Positions 19,979 to 32,000 of a stretch of 64,000 nt of DNA are shown in pieces. The stretch comes from Theocolax elegans (Eukaryota > Arthropoda > Insecta > Hymenoptera > Cerocephalidae). The DNA lies in assembly GCA_026168455.1 (NCBI GenBank), contig CM047431.1, forward strand, positions 15,426,183-15,490,182, given 5' to 3'. The notes beneath the pieces were generated by a model, which was not told where the DNA came from, did no database searches, and was given only the letters and a program-made list of their open reading frames with translations. Position 1 is the first letter of the stretch. Each line of letters begins with the position of its first letter. A program made the position numbers and the translations under genes.

Positions 19979-20559
19979 GTAAGCGGAGAAAAAATTTTTG
20001 TTAATTCAATAAATAAATTAATTGACTCAATAAAATAGACTTATTTTATAGCTTATGATAAAAGTCATTGTAAAAGATAAGAACGATATAATTGATTCAT
20101 TATTATTCTTATGGTTGTCAAATATTTATAAAACATGTATGTATGTAGTAATCTAATCTAAATTCACCTGAAAACACTTTTTAGCTTAAAAACACAACTT
20201 TAAATAATAAAATAAACCTTATGATTTAGATAATTTTTCAAAGAAAAATTGTAGAATTAAAGTGTTGGTATTAAAAAAAACAATTTTTTAGAAGGGTTAA
20301 CAAAATCTTTATTATTTAGAATAGAACTATTCAATTAACTATAAATAATATTTAATTGATATAAATACGAATTTATACCAATTTGCAGTTTATATCTTAA
20401 CAAAAAAATAATAATAAAATTTAGGATAATACATAACTTTAATGTATTTTACAACAAAAGTATTTTAATACAAATTACTGAAATGCGTAATAAAATATTT
20501 TCATGCAAGTTTCCTATTACATTGCCAAACGATTTTTAAGTGAACCATATTTTTTTATT
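19979..20559. other. AT-rich stretch, nothing recognised
   Basis: Simple AT-rich sequence with no ORF or repeat that I could support. Confidence 0.6.
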
Positions 20560-21160
20560 CTGAAATAGAAATACTAATAAATTTACATTTTCTATGGCCA
20601 GATAGTTTCTTTTTTTCGTGATTATATTGCCTGCTGTAGAAAATACCCGTTCTGAGTTTGCAAATGACCAAGGGATATACAAATATTCTTTAGCTAATTG
20701 AGCTGCAAGCGAAAAGTTTCTTTCATTTTCTCACCACCAATGTAAAATGTCACTATTATGATCAATTGACGACTTATTTTTGTATTTTTCAAGTTGATTT
20801 TCCCAACCATCGGACTCGGAACGAAAATTTAAAAATAATATCTAAGGCTGATTTGTTATTATTCTTCATCATCATAATTTTCTTTTGAACAGCATTTAAA
20901 ATACTTAACTTTTCTACGACATCTTCATGTACAAGACCTTTATACCGCGGGTCCAAAAAACTAGCTATTTAATGAATTGTAACATGTTCACCACCATTCT
21001 TTTGTCTTGACATGGGAAATCTTTTATCTAAACTTGATTTTAGAACAGTCTTAAGTTGTAAAAGTATAAGGCTATCAGTATCTTCATCAGCCAGATGATT
21101 ATCTATTAAACTGCAAATGATTGGACGAAGCATAGATATAGTTGCACTACACAGTCTTGC
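20560..21160 (-). pseudogene. hAT-family transposase relic (C-terminal part)
   Basis: On the minus strand, about 20620-20690 reads SERVFSTAGNIITKKRN, the C-terminal dimerisation motif of hAT transposases. Upstream, about 20920-20960 reads IASFLDPRYKGLV, another hAT hallmark. A stop lies just before that motif and frames shift between them. The N-terminal zinc finger and most of the catalytic core are missing. The GC-rich stretch 21161-21350 does not look like hAT and is unassigned. Confidence 0.85.
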
Positions 21161-21362
21161 CAACGTTTCGAGACAGGCAAGTGATCTCGCGGTTGTTAAC
21201 GGACATCGCAACGGTAGGTCGTGCGCGGAGTTCACTGATTTGAATCCGCCGCGCACTCTCGGAGCACCGCCTAGGGAGTATAACTAGGCAGTGCCGCAGC
21301 AACCGATCCCTTTACCCCTACCGACGCGAAAGATTGTACCCCGTTACAATATATATATATAT

Positions 21363-23018
21363 GGGTGGTTCTCTGTGACATCGAAGATGAAAAAAATAAA
21401 TATTGCTATAACTGTGGGAATATGTTTTAGAGGTATCCAGTAGTTCTCCTGAATTTTTTCAGATTTTTTCTGGGCCATTATTTTAAGTTACAGAGAGTCA
21501 AAGTTGACATTTTAGCACTTTTTTGCATTATATGCCCATTTTCATGAATTTTTAGCTCCCAGGGGATGCATTTTTCACTAAAAACATAAGTATGACTTTT
21601 TTTGTAAAATTTTCCGAACTTTTCATTAAAAATGCTTTTAAAGATATAAATGTATGCTGTCACACTCTTGTAAGCCATTTAAAACTTAAATAGTGAAAAT
21701 CAGCAATTCTGCTCCGGACTCTGGTAACCTAATACTGTCTAAAAGATGTCTTTTTATAGTCAGAAACTGCCTAAAAATTTCCAGAGTGGGTCTAAATCAT
21801 TAAGATCACTGTTGCTCAAAATATCTGGGAAAAGTGCCCGAAATATTAATAGAAATGTATATTTGTTGCCTTATAACGATGAATCTATTAGAATGATCAT
21901 TGCAAAAAAATTTGTGCACTTACCTTGGAGTGGTAGAAAAGTATCTCCACTTGTTTCAGTATCCATCTAATCCCCTGTAAGCTGCTAAAAATACAAATAT
22001 TATTATACAAATGTAAAAAATTAATTTTTAAACATTAATAATGCTGAATTTTTAGTTTTACATCCCTTACAAGAATTATAATACTAATCTGAAGGATTAT
22101 TATAAATATATAAACATCATTATTACAATAACTGAATATACGTATTTAATACAAAAGATATATAAATAAATCGAATATATGATTATAATGAATAATATGA
22201 TAACGTGACAGTGACAAGTTTGTGAAATCTAAACAATGTTTTGCTGAATAATAATAATAATAAAGTTGATACTTTTATAGTAATCCTTCAGATTAGTATT
22301 ATAATTCTTGTAAGGGATGTAAAACTAAAAATCCAGCATTATAAATGTTTAAAAAATAATTTTTTATAATTTTATAATAATATTTGTATTTTTAGCAGCT
22401 TACAGGGGATTAGATGGATACTGAAACAAGTGGAGATACTTTTCTACCACTCCAAGGTAAGTGCACAAATTTTTTTGCAATGATCATGCTACTAGATTCA
22501 TCGTTATAAGGCAACAAATATACATTTCTATTAATATTTCGGGCACTTTTCCCGGATATTTTGACCATAAGTGATCTTAATGATTTAGACCCACTCTGGA
22601 AATTTTTAGGCAGTTTCTGACTATAAAAAGACATCTTTTAGACAGTATTAGGTTACCAGAGTCCGGAGCAGAATTGCTGATTTTCACTATTTAAGGTTTA
22701 AATGGCTTGCAAGAGTGTGACAGCGTACATTTATGTCTTTAAAAGTATTTTTAATGAAAAGTTCGGAAAATTTTACAAAAAAAGTCATACTTATGTTTTT
22801 AGTGAAAAATGCATCCCCTGGGAGCTAAAAATTCATGAAAATGGGCATATAATGCAAAAAAGTGCTAAAATGTCAACTTTGACTCTCTGTAACTTAAAAT
22901 AATGGCCCAGAAAAAATCTGAAAAAATTCAGGAGAACTACTGGATACCTCTAAAACATATTCCCACAGTTATAGCAATATTTATTTTTTTCATCTTCGAT
23001 GTCACAGAGAACCACCCA
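21363..23018. mobile_element. Palindromic MITE, 1656 bp
   Basis: Arms of about 740 bp (21363-22105 and 22275-23018) are near-perfect inverted copies around a 169-bp AT-rich centre. The ends read GGGTGGTTCTCTGTGACATC and its reverse complement, inside flanking (TA)n, which suggests insertion into a TA repeat and hides any target duplication. The mirrored frames at 21746-21970 (+) and 22410-22634 (-) are identical in kind but only 74 codons long and match no transposase I know. Truncated relatives occur at 1240-1455 and in copy B (62918-63133). Confidence 0.93.
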
Positions 23019-23714
23019 TATATATATATATATATATATAGAAACATATATATAAATAGTATATAATAAACGGTTATGCAAGGAAAAATACAAGGGCTAT
23101 GTTAGCTGTATAATAAGGCTTACACGCCAATACTTGCATCGGGCGCTGTCGCGCCCCTTGAATTAACCATCTAACAAATTTTAGAATTTCATAATTAATG
23201 ATATTTTCATAATCTTTAAGGATTTGAAGAGGCAGAATCATGTCAATGTGTTGGTAGGATAAACATATATTTTCTAGAACTACATTTTGACCAAAAAAGA
23301 ATAAAACCTTATAAGATTTCTATAATATATAAAATCCATTCATATATTCTATAAGTTGATATCCACTAACACTGATATTAACACTTTCAGATTTGATTTC
23401 TAAACATACAACACATACATAATATATGCTCGTATAATTTGGCCTTCAAATTTTACGTGGAGAAATCATAAGATTAAGGATTATCTGAGCAAATAAATAC
23501 TGAATATACCTATAATAATTATAAAAGTTTAACTGAGCTTAAAATATATGGTCCTCTTGACATTAAATTAAAATTTTTACATGACGTGGTTAAACGAGTT
23601 TTGAAATTAAGTTTTAGGGACACCTATAATGTATAAGAGAGTAATCAGATACTCGCATGATATAATAAATTTTTTCCAAAAATAATAATTTGTATTAATT
23701 TATTTTATTTTTAG
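23019..23714 (+). other. Probable host intron sequence upstream of the exon
   Basis: (TA)n at 23019-23040, then AT-rich DNA. A GC-rich hairpin GGGCGCTGTCGCGCCC lies at about 23140-23156. The last bases, TATTTTATTTTTAG, are a good polypyrimidine tract and splice acceptor. Nothing else was recognised. Confidence 0.6.
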
Positions 23715-24007
23715 TCTGACTTAAAAATTATTCCTCCGCAAATACCAGAAAGAAATACAAAAGCAATACCGAGTTTATCAGGAAACGAAGGAGAATCTTT
23801 TGTAAATGAATTTTATGATACAGAGTGCCTAAAACTTATTAACGAATATTTTTATGGCGTTAGAATTTTTCCTGGTCAAGATCCAACTCATGTATATATT
23901 GGTTGGGTTACTTCGCAATATCATCTACATACAAAGGACTTTAACTTATCTAAAGTACGGAAAGTTTCAGTTACAGTCATTGATGATTATGATCGAGTTA
24001 TAGAAAC
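23715..24007 (+). CDS. RyR: Ryanodine receptor-like exon (SPRY domain), single internal exon
   Basis: The 293-bp open exon is bounded by TTTTTAG| and |GTAAGT and has no stop in the first frame. The protein contains IIPPQIPERNTKAIPSL, EYFYGVRIFPGQDPTHVYIG and WVTSQYHLHTKDFN, then VTVIDDYDRVIE. This is the pattern of a SPRY domain of insect ryanodine receptors, the tetrameric calcium-release channel of the sarco/endoplasmic reticulum. The start phase is 0 and the end phase is 2. No neighbouring RyR exon is visible, so flanking introns are long and TE-filled, with Gypsy-M starting 43 bp after the donor site. It could be an exon of a diverged paralogue or an isolated duplicated exon, but open frame plus both splice sites favour a working gene. 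Confidence 0.82.
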
Positions 24008-24045
24008 GTAAGTAATACATTCCAATAGTAATCAACATTTTTTAA

Positions 24046-24049
24046 CATG
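24046..24049. repeat. Gypsy-M target site duplication, left (CATG)
   Basis: CATG directly before the left LTR; the same four bases follow the right LTR at 43897-43900. A 4-bp duplication is normal for Gypsy-group integrases. Confidence 0.9.
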
Positions 24050-25917
24050 TGTGATGTAGTATCCCGCGCATTACACCACGTGGAACATACTTCTACCTGA
24101 TATGATTTTCTCAATTTTCAAAATCAATATTACATATATATATATATTTATGTTGTCCTCCTCACTGCCGTCGCCGACTCTGGTCTCGGGTTCGTGGTGC
24201 CGCCGTTGCGGGAACGACACTTATCAGAAAAGGGGGGGGGGTGAGGAGATTCAATGATGTTCACAATAATTATAACAAAATTATATAAAAACTTCCATTA
24301 ACGTATTTATTATAATTTATTTTTATAAATTTATTCCCGACAATTATTTTCGAACGTAGTATTATTTCATACGGGCCCGATCTTCCCGTCACACTATTCT
24401 CACAAGATACCGTAAATTACATATATATATTAATTAAACGCGGTGAGGAACCCGATTCATTACGGAACGGAAAATCTATAAATTATAAAAATAAATGGCC
24501 ACGTGCAGACCACTCACCGCTAGCTTCTTTTATTCTCCTTCTCGATCTAAATCTTTCCTCCTTTTTGTGTCTCCCTTTTCACCAGGATTTCTCAATTATA
24601 CTTCAATATTCCTTATATAATTATACTTTCTTCGGTGTTCCTTCCAATTCTCCTTTTTACTCTCAACTATCTCAATATCTCTCAAAAAAATCTCTCGGTG
24701 CTTCTCCTTCAAGGTATCGGCGGTGAGTCAGTGGTCGTTCTTCTTCCTAGATATCCTTTTTCGTTTTTCCGTTACACGGCGCTACTCGTATCCTTCTTTG
24801 TCGTAGTTCTTCTCCAATCCCGTCCTCCTATCGTCTAGTTTGAATTTCCTGCCAACTACTGTACCGCCACCTATTCCTCTCTTCTTCAACCTCTCTCCTA
24901 GTGGCGGTACAACTCTTGCAAAGATGATCCGCAGCGGGCGAATTCTCCACCTCCCCCATTGCATCAGTATATCTTCTTTCTTTCTCTTACACACGGGGAG
25001 TCTATCTGGATCGTTCCCGCTCGTTCCTCCGTTCCCCCGCGGCGCACCACCATCTTGCGTCGAGCAGTTGCGCGAGAGCGAGAAGGCTTCCCCCACTCTC
25101 ACGCTCGACGAGAGATCTAGACATGTTGTTTGTCTCCGTGCGCGTATACTCGTATGCATTTTTGTACATCGTGAGTTTCGTTGGTGTTCTACGGGATCAA
25201 CCTCTTCGCCGGGGGAACTCCGTACCTAGACAGGATCACCGCAACGTTGGCTCCCGTGGACGAGGACAGGTGTAGACGGCATCGATGGACACAGGTAGAC
25301 TTCGCTTGTACGGTAGGTGGTATCGTTCCTCGTGTTGCCTTTCATTCCTCTCCATCTCCTTTATTTCCTTACATTTTCCTCAAACATACATATATAAAAT
25401 AAGATTATTTCCTGTCCTATCCTTCGGTGAACGTCGGTGACGAGAATGGCTCGGGCCTATATTCTTAAACCAATGTTTACCTATTCCTAACCTCAAACTT
25501 CCCATACAAAACAAACATTTCCTTATATCCTATATATCTATTATATTTGTCCTAACCTATCCTACATTCTTTAATATTAATTTACTTATGATTATCTTAT
25601 TTACAGGAGGCCCAGGAACCATATACATGCTCCAGCGAACCCTCAGGATCACCAGCGAAGGCTACCCAAGGAGTCCTTCAGAGTACGAGTAGTCATCGCT
25701 GGACCACTATTGGACCCCAGGATTCTAATACGCATCCAGGTAATAATATTATACATATTATACTATATTCATTTCTTTTTCTTATATTAATTTACATTCA
25801 TAAGTTCCTGTTTATTTATGACTAATATATATGTTTTTGTTTTAGGTGTGCCCCGCTCTGATAATCTCCCCCCTGATAATATGTATTTGTATGTGGGCTA
25901 GTGAGGCTCGCCTCACA
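24050..25917 (-). repeat. Gypsy-M 3' LTR, 1868 bp
   Basis: Starts TGTGATG and ends CTCACA on the plus strand (perfect TGTGA/TCACA ends). Same length as 42029-43896 and apparently identical but for one base. It contains a pyrimidine-rich block (24620-25170); the frames inside occur in both LTRs and are not supported as genes. Confidence 0.97.
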
Positions 25918-25930
25918 ATACCCCCCTCCT
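25918..25930 (-). promoter_or_regulatory. Gypsy-M polypurine tract
   Basis: On the minus strand this reads AGGAGGGGGGTAT immediately ahead of the 3' LTR, the expected plus-strand primer. Confidence 0.85.
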
Positions 25931-26515
25931 AAGTCGGGACACACTCCTACAAGGAGGGTGGACTGCACTTACAATTGGCCATAAGCGATTTTCGTCACCG
26001 ATCATTCATATCCCATTCATTTACATAAATATTCACTCTCATACCAACATCTGTTACATTCATCTGCCCAAAAAAAAATTTTCAAAATCAAATATAATAT
26101 CAATATATTAGTTAATAAATTTATCTTAAAATTATAAATATAATTAAGTAAATAACCTCTATTACCATCAATACTTACTACTCTTTCATTCATCTTTCGG
26201 ACTATTCCTTTCATCCAATGAGTCAAATCGAAGTGTTTCATCGTCATCTTTCCTTACAATTTTCCTTTCAATTCTAAATCCCAAAAAAATTCGTTTCTAT
26301 CCCATTCTACCGTTCATTTCAATTATTCCCTGCATTATCTAGAATATTTCTCTTCAAGTTACCTGAAAATAAGGTTTACCTTTCATTCATTACATATCCT
26401 CCCTCCATCTTTTACCTGCAAACAAGGTTTTCCTTTCATTCAATTGTTTCCTTGAAATTTCCCTTTCACTTATCTTCCTTTCATGGTTTTCCCTACAATT
26501 TTCCTTCGTCTATCT
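25931..26515 (-). other. Gypsy-M 3' non-coding region with repeated CCTTTCA motif
   Basis: No ORF. The plus strand shows many copies of (T)CCTTTCA between about 26200 and 26500 in imperfect repeats (two with AAGGTTT(A/T)CCTTTCATTCA). The same core recurs in the 5' leader at 40841-41660. Confidence 0.6.
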
Positions 26516-28987
26516 TTATTCCTTTTTACCCGGGAACAGGGTCATTATGACCGCCCTCCTGGATTCTGCAGGTACGTCTTTTAATATGTCCATTAATTGA
26601 GCCGTCTGTTCCCGGGTTAAAGTTGAGGGGAGGTTGGCGACAGAAGGAGGTGTTCTGGATGGCGGGATACCAGCCGACGCAGTACTGAAGGTCGTGCGTG
26701 GACGTCTTAATTGGGTAGGTGGAGCCGGTTCCTCAGGTTTCACCTCTTCGGTCTGTTTAGGAGCTGCGGGAGCCTCCAGGTCCTTATACTTGGTTGGGTT
26801 GAGGGCCTTCAGTCGGTGTATATGACCACGGCTACACCTCGGGCAGGAGCGAAGGGTCACGCCTCTCCGGCCGCAATTGAAGCATAAGGGACCTGGTATG
26901 ATGTTCTTGCAGGCTGGGTAGGGGTGGCCCAATTCCCAGCATCCGAAACAGGCCTTATAAGGTGGATCTACAGAGGGATCCAAGGGTACCGGCTCCAAAC
27001 CTCCGAATTTTACCCCTGTCTTGGGAGTCGGCAATGGCGGCAGTATCACGGGGGTCGGTGTTGGCCTTGGTCCCCAACGCGAGACCTTGCATGGTACCGC
27101 TGGTGTGGTTTCCTGTTGAGGGGGGGATTTACGCGACGGCCCCGGAAGACTTTTAGCTCGCTCGGTTGCTATCGCCGCCCTCTCTTGCGTCACTTCCAAC
27201 CTCCACCTCTCTTCTTCCATTTTCCTTTTTTCTTCATCTTTCTTCTTTATTTCTTCTAATTGTTTTTCTCTCTTTTTCCTCTCTTCCATCATTTTCTTTT
27301 CTTCTAGCTTTTTCTGCTCTTCCTGCCTTCTCTTTTCCCTTTGGTATTTTTCCTCTCTTTCTCTGATCTCTCTTTTTCTCTTTTCTTCTTCATTTATTTT
27401 CCTTCTTCTTTCCTCCTCCTCTTTTCGTTTTTCAAATTTCACTCTCTCCTCATTAATTCTTCTTTTCTCTTTTTCTTCTTTCTCATATTCTTCTCTCTTC
27501 TTCCTTTCTTCCCTTTCTTGTTCTTCTCTTTCTCGTTTCCTTCTCATTTCTTTTTCTCTCGCCTTCGCTTCAACTATTCTCTTTTCTTCTAATTCGTTCA
27601 TTATCTTTCTTCTTTCTTTCTCTTGTTCCTCCCTCTTCCTCTTTTCTTTCTCTTCTTCTTCTTTCCTTTTCTTCTCTTTCTCTATTCTCTTCTTTTCCTC
27701 CTGGGCTCGGCTGAGGTCCCTCCGACGTTGTTCCTCACGACGGATTCTCTCATCTTCGGCTTCCAACTTTCTCCTTTGTTCTAAGAGAAAGGAGTCAGTT
27801 GGTGGTCCTGGTGGTGATGGGGAACGAGGTGGACTCAAGCCTCCGAAATAGTCATCCATCGTGAGGTGACGTCGAGGGTTATATCGCCTAGCTCTGCGGC
27901 GTGAAGAACGGCTCCTTGCTGGCGTTTCTTCAGGTATGTCGGGGAGGAATTCCCTCGCGGGAGCCATTAGTGCTACCGTACTTGGGAGTGGTCTATATCC
28001 CGTTCTTTGCTCTGCGGGTGGCCGCCTTACTGGAGCTATGGCAGCACTGGGTGGGCATTCCCTTTCCGGGGATTCCTCCTCGACTATCAGCGTACCGTTC
28101 GTATACGCCGATGCTCCGCCAGGGGAGCGGGCCAGTGCGGCGTATAGTTCTTTTACCGCGTCTTGACTGGCCCTCTCCTCCTCACTCACCGGGGGTTTCC
28201 GTGGATTGGGGATTCCCCATCTTTTGGGGATTGCACCCCTAGCACGGGCGGTCTCCACTTCGGTAGGAGTAGCCAAGGTGGTACAGGCTACTTCCGCTAT
28301 TCTGACCAGTTCCCCCTTTAAGGCTCTTAGCCGATCCGGGTGAGTGGGGGGCGTCGGAGGGAGTGTTTTGGGATCCCATGGGTCTGTTCCCATGGTTTCC
28401 TCTGACACTTCCTCCGTGCAGATCTTTGGGCCGCTCTCAAATACCTCGATAGCTGTCCTTGGCCCAGGAGAGAGGAGGATGTCGCACGGAGGGGCCTGAG
28501 AGGATTCTTTGCCTTGGTTGGCGTTTGAATCTCCGGCCTGCTCTGCCGTGCGATTATCCTCCTCATAAAGCATCTCGTCGTCTAGCGGTTCATCCGCCCA
28601 GAGCGTCCTCGGAGGAGTCGGAGGGGCTCGCGGGATTATGTCGTTGGTGTCGACATTCTCCCGGGCCGGCTCTGCCGTTTCCTCTTTGGGTGATGGGTCT
28701 GGGTTCGCCTTGGTGGTTTGAGTCGAAAGAGTCGGCTCGTCACCCCCCTCCCCAGGGGGAACGATCCCCTGAGCCAGCATGTCCTCGCGGAACATGGTGG
28801 CCAGTTGATCGGCCCACCCGAGGACCGGCGAGGAAGCGGGCTCGTCGACTGGTGTCGGATTGGGAAGGATTCCCAACCAACGAGTCAGTAGGACGACCGG
28901 GTCTTCCTGAACCGATTCACCGTCCGCGCTGAAGTGGACCGACGTCGGTTTGTCATTTGATGTGGACGGTGTCTTGCCCTTGTCCAT
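26516..28987 (-). CDS. Gypsy-M ORF3: acidic / coiled-coil / zinc-knuckle protein in env position
   Basis: The open frame runs from 29071, but the likely start is the ATG at 28987, 10 nt inside a predicted 3' exon whose acceptor (TTTTTGTCATGTTACAG) ends at 28998. That gives about 823 residues. Layout: acidic, Pro-rich N-terminal third; Arg-rich SRSSRRRARRYNPRRH; a Lys/Glu/Arg-rich coiled coil of about 200 residues; a C-terminal CCHC knuckle CFGCWELGHPYPAC followed by CFNCGRRGVTLRSC (His lost) and CPRCSRGH. There is no signal peptide or membrane segment, so it is not a glycoprotein. It may bind nucleic acid like a nucleocapsid. Placement and acceptor imply a spliced subgenomic mRNA. Function unknown. 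Confidence 0.85.
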   Translation of the reverse strand: MDKGKTPSTSNDKPTSVHFSADGESVQEDPVVLLTRWLGILPNPTPVDEPASSPVLGWADQLATMFREDMLAQGIVPPGEGGDEPTLSTQTTKANPDPSPKEETAEPARENVDTNDIIPRAPPTPPRTLWADEPLDDEMLYEEDNRTAEQAGDSNANQGKESSQAPPCDILLSPGPRTAIEVFESGPKICTEEVSEETMGTDPWDPKTLPPTPPTHPDRLRALKGELVRIAEVACTTLATPTEVETARARGAIPKRWGIPNPRKPPVSEEERASQDAVKELYAALARSPGGASAYTNGTLIVEEESPERECPPSAAIAPVRRPPAEQRTGYRPLPSTVALMAPAREFLPDIPEETPARSRSSRRRARRYNPRRHLTMDDYFGGLSPPRSPSPPGPPTDSFLLEQRRKLEAEDERIRREEQRRRDLSRAQEEKKRIEKEKKRKEEEEKEKRKREEQEKERRKIMNELEEKRIVEAKAREKEMRRKREREEQEREERKKREEYEKEEKEKRRINEERVKFEKRKEEEERRRKINEEEKRKREIREREEKYQREKRRQEEQKKLEEKKMMEERKKREKQLEEIKKKDEEKRKMEEERWRLEVTQERAAIATERAKSLPGPSRKSPPQQETTPAVPCKVSRWGPRPTPTPVILPPLPTPKTGVKFGGLEPVPLDPSVDPPYKACFGCWELGHPYPACKNIIPGPLCFNCGRRGVTLRSCPRCSRGHIHRLKALNPTKYKDLEAPAAPKQTEEVKPEEPAPPTQLRRPRTTFSTASAGIPPSRTPPSVANLPSTLTREQTAQLMDILKDVPAESRRAVIMTLFPGKKE

Positions 28988-28997
28988 TTTCTGAGAC

Positions 28998-29020
28998 CTG
29001 TAACATGACAAAAACCAAAA
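28998..29020 (-). promoter_or_regulatory. Predicted splice acceptor for ORF3 mRNA
   Basis: On the minus strand a T-rich tract followed by TGTTACAG| lies 10 nt upstream of the ORF3 ATG. Env messages of insect Gypsy/errantivirus elements are spliced in the same way. The donor was not located. Confidence 0.55.
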
Positions 29021-29078
29021 CAAAATGTACCTTTCATATATTATTCTGTAATTCTCATTAATTCTGTACATTCAACCC

Positions 29079-32000
29079 TTACATCCGTCGGGGAGGTATG
29101 TATCTTTTTAATTCTGATACGTGCACTTTCGCATTTCTTTTTCCTGAATCCATGTTTAACAAATATACCGTAGGGGATAAGACTTTAATTATTTCATATG
29201 GGCCTTCGTATTTAGCACCTAATTTCGCGGAAAATTTTTGTGCGGCGTTCGACAATAAATGTGTTCTTCTCAGAACCCAGTCACCCATTCGGAATTCGGC
29301 GTGTCGTTTATTTTTATCATAATTTCGCTTTTGGATAGTGTGTGCTTGATCTAGATGTTTAGTTACTAAATCACGTAGTGCATCCAGTCTTTTTGCACGG
29401 TCTATCCAAATTGTTGGGTCCACTTTTAATATCGGTTTTGTTCCTTCTACTTCTCTTCTGAGACTTTTTACCGGTTTCGGGTTTCGTCCGTAATTTAGGA
29501 ATGCTGGAGATACTTTAGTTGATGTCTGAATTGCTGTATTTATGGCGTGACGTAGCTCATGTACATGTTCGTCCCAACAACGATGGTCGTTCTTTACGAA
29601 CATGGCTATCATTGTTTTCAGCGTTCTGTTACAGCGTTCTACGGGGTTTCCTTGAGGGTGATAGGGAGGTGTAGTGACATGTTTTATTCCATATTCTTCG
29701 AGAACTGTTTTTAGGTGTTTATTGTCGAATTCTTTACCGTTATCTGAGAGGAAGTACTCCGGAGTTTCCCATCTAAATAATATCAAGTCTTCCAAGGCTT
29801 TTGCGACGGATTTTCCATCAGCTTTCCTTATTGGTTTTATTTCTATCCATTTCGTGAATAAGTCTTGGAAAACAATTAGATATTTATTCTGACTTTTACT
29901 TGGAGGGAATTCCATCAGATCGGCTGCTACGATACACCATGACTTGTCTACTACTCTGGTTCCCATTAATCCTTGTTGGCCCGTTTGCTGTGTTTTATAC
30001 GCCTGACAGACTGTACATTGTTGTATATATTTATATGCGTCGTGCCACATTCCTTGCCAATAATATTCTCTCGCTATACGGTCGTATGTTTTCTCTATCC
30101 CTAAGTGTCCGACTGACGGTATATCATGTGCTTCATGTAATATTCTTCCTCTATATTCTAATGGTACTACTAGTTTCCAATTATCTTCTCGATATGTAAT
30201 GGGATCTAGTAGAGGATCATTTCGAAATCTATATAACATGTTATCTTCAATTTTCCAATTTTGATACCTTTCTGGGAATTGTTGTATTTCCTTCATTTTC
30301 TTAATATACCATTCATCTTTTATTTCTTCAAATGCCGCCGTTTCCGCTATTTCATTTATTATTTTCCTTCCATCTTCTTCATACATCCTTGATAGTGCAT
30401 CGGGGACTTGGTTAAGAGCTCCTCTCCTGTGCACGATCTCGAAATCCCATTGCATCATTTCTAATGCCCATCTAGCCAATCTGCCTGTCGGATCTCGTAA
30501 ATTCTTTAACCAGCGTAGAGCACTGTGGTCTGTTATGACGGTGAATCTATAGCCTTCTAGGTAGGGTCTTAGTTTTTTAATTGCCCATAGTACTGCTAAA
30601 CATTCTTTTTCTGTTGTCGAGTAATTTCTTTCTGCTGCAGTTAGTACTCTACTTATGTAGACTATGGGATGTTCACCGTCTTCTAGATCCTGTGTTAACA
30701 CTGCGCCAATCGCATAATTACTAGCATCCGTTTGTAGGCAGAATGGTTTGGTAAAATCGGGTCGTGCCAATACAGGTGCTTTAGTTAATGCTAATTTTAA
30801 CCTTTCAAAAGCTTCTTGTTGCTCTGTTCCCCATTTCCATGTCAAATCTTTTTTCAATAATTTAAGTAATGGTATCTTCATTTCCGAGTCCTTATCTAGG
30901 AAACGAGCATACCATCCAACCATGCCAAGGAATCTTCTTAATTCTTTTACATTTCTCGGTGCTGGATAATCTCTTATTGGAGCGATTTTATCCGGATCTG
31001 GTCGTAACCCTTCCTTATCAAGGACATATCCCAAGTATGTAACTCTAGAACAGCAGAATTCGCATTTTTCCCGATTTACTGTTAAGCCATGTTTTACTAA
31101 CTTTTTCAGGACTTCCTCCAGCCATCTCAGGTGTTCGTCAAACGACTCTGTTGCGATAATTATATCGTCGAGGTATCCGAATACGTATGGTACGTATTCG
31201 GGGCCAAACAAAGCATCGATCAATCTTTGAAATGTCATTGGAGCGTTAGTAAGCCCGAAGGGCATTCGAGTGAATTGAAAGAGCCCTTTTCCTGGTACTG
31301 AAAAAGCTGTATATTTCTTACTTGATCTGTCTAACGGAATTTGATAAAATGCTTGTCGTAAATCGATTTTCGAGATAAATCGGGAGTGTCGCATTCTATC
31401 TAGTATGGCATCCATATTTGGGACAGGGTATGCATCTCTTTTTGTTTGTTTATTTAGATCTCTGTAGTCTATACAAAATCTATATGTTCCATCGGGTTTC
31501 TTAACCATCACTGGAGCGCTCGTGTAATCACTTGCTGACCATTCTACTATTCCCTCATTCCATAACCTTTCTACTTCTTCGTGAGCATTGTTGATCATCG
31601 CTGGGGACATCCTACGTAGTTTGTGACGTATTGGAGGTGAGCCTGGTAATACTGCTATGTGATGTTCTATCATGTCTGTGACTCCCGGAGTTTTTGATGG
31701 AGGAGGTAGTATTTTTGATACTAATTTTTCCACCTTATGTCGTTGAGGATCTGTGACTTCTGATATTCCATTGCATTCTGCAAATATTACCGTCTGTTCT
31801 CCTGTGTTATCACCACTGTATGTTTTGTGCCAAGGACCTTCATGAACTCTCCATAAACCGTGTTTATGGCGTTCATCTACATCGTATTTCATGCAGAAGT
31901 CCTTTCCCAGGACGATATCATGCTCGAATACTTGTTGCGCTTTCAATTCTAATATATCTACATATCCATCCACTTCTAATGTTAATTTAAGAGTTCCTAG

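Noticed and set aside
24782..25402. Frames of up to 129 codons inside the Gypsy-M LTRs (also 42761-43381)
   Set aside because: Both strands are open over the same pyrimidine-rich LTR block and no domain is seen.
26634..28932. Several plus-strand frames opposite ORF3
   Set aside because: Antisense of a Lys/Glu-rich coding region, giving Phe/Ser/Leu-rich shadows.
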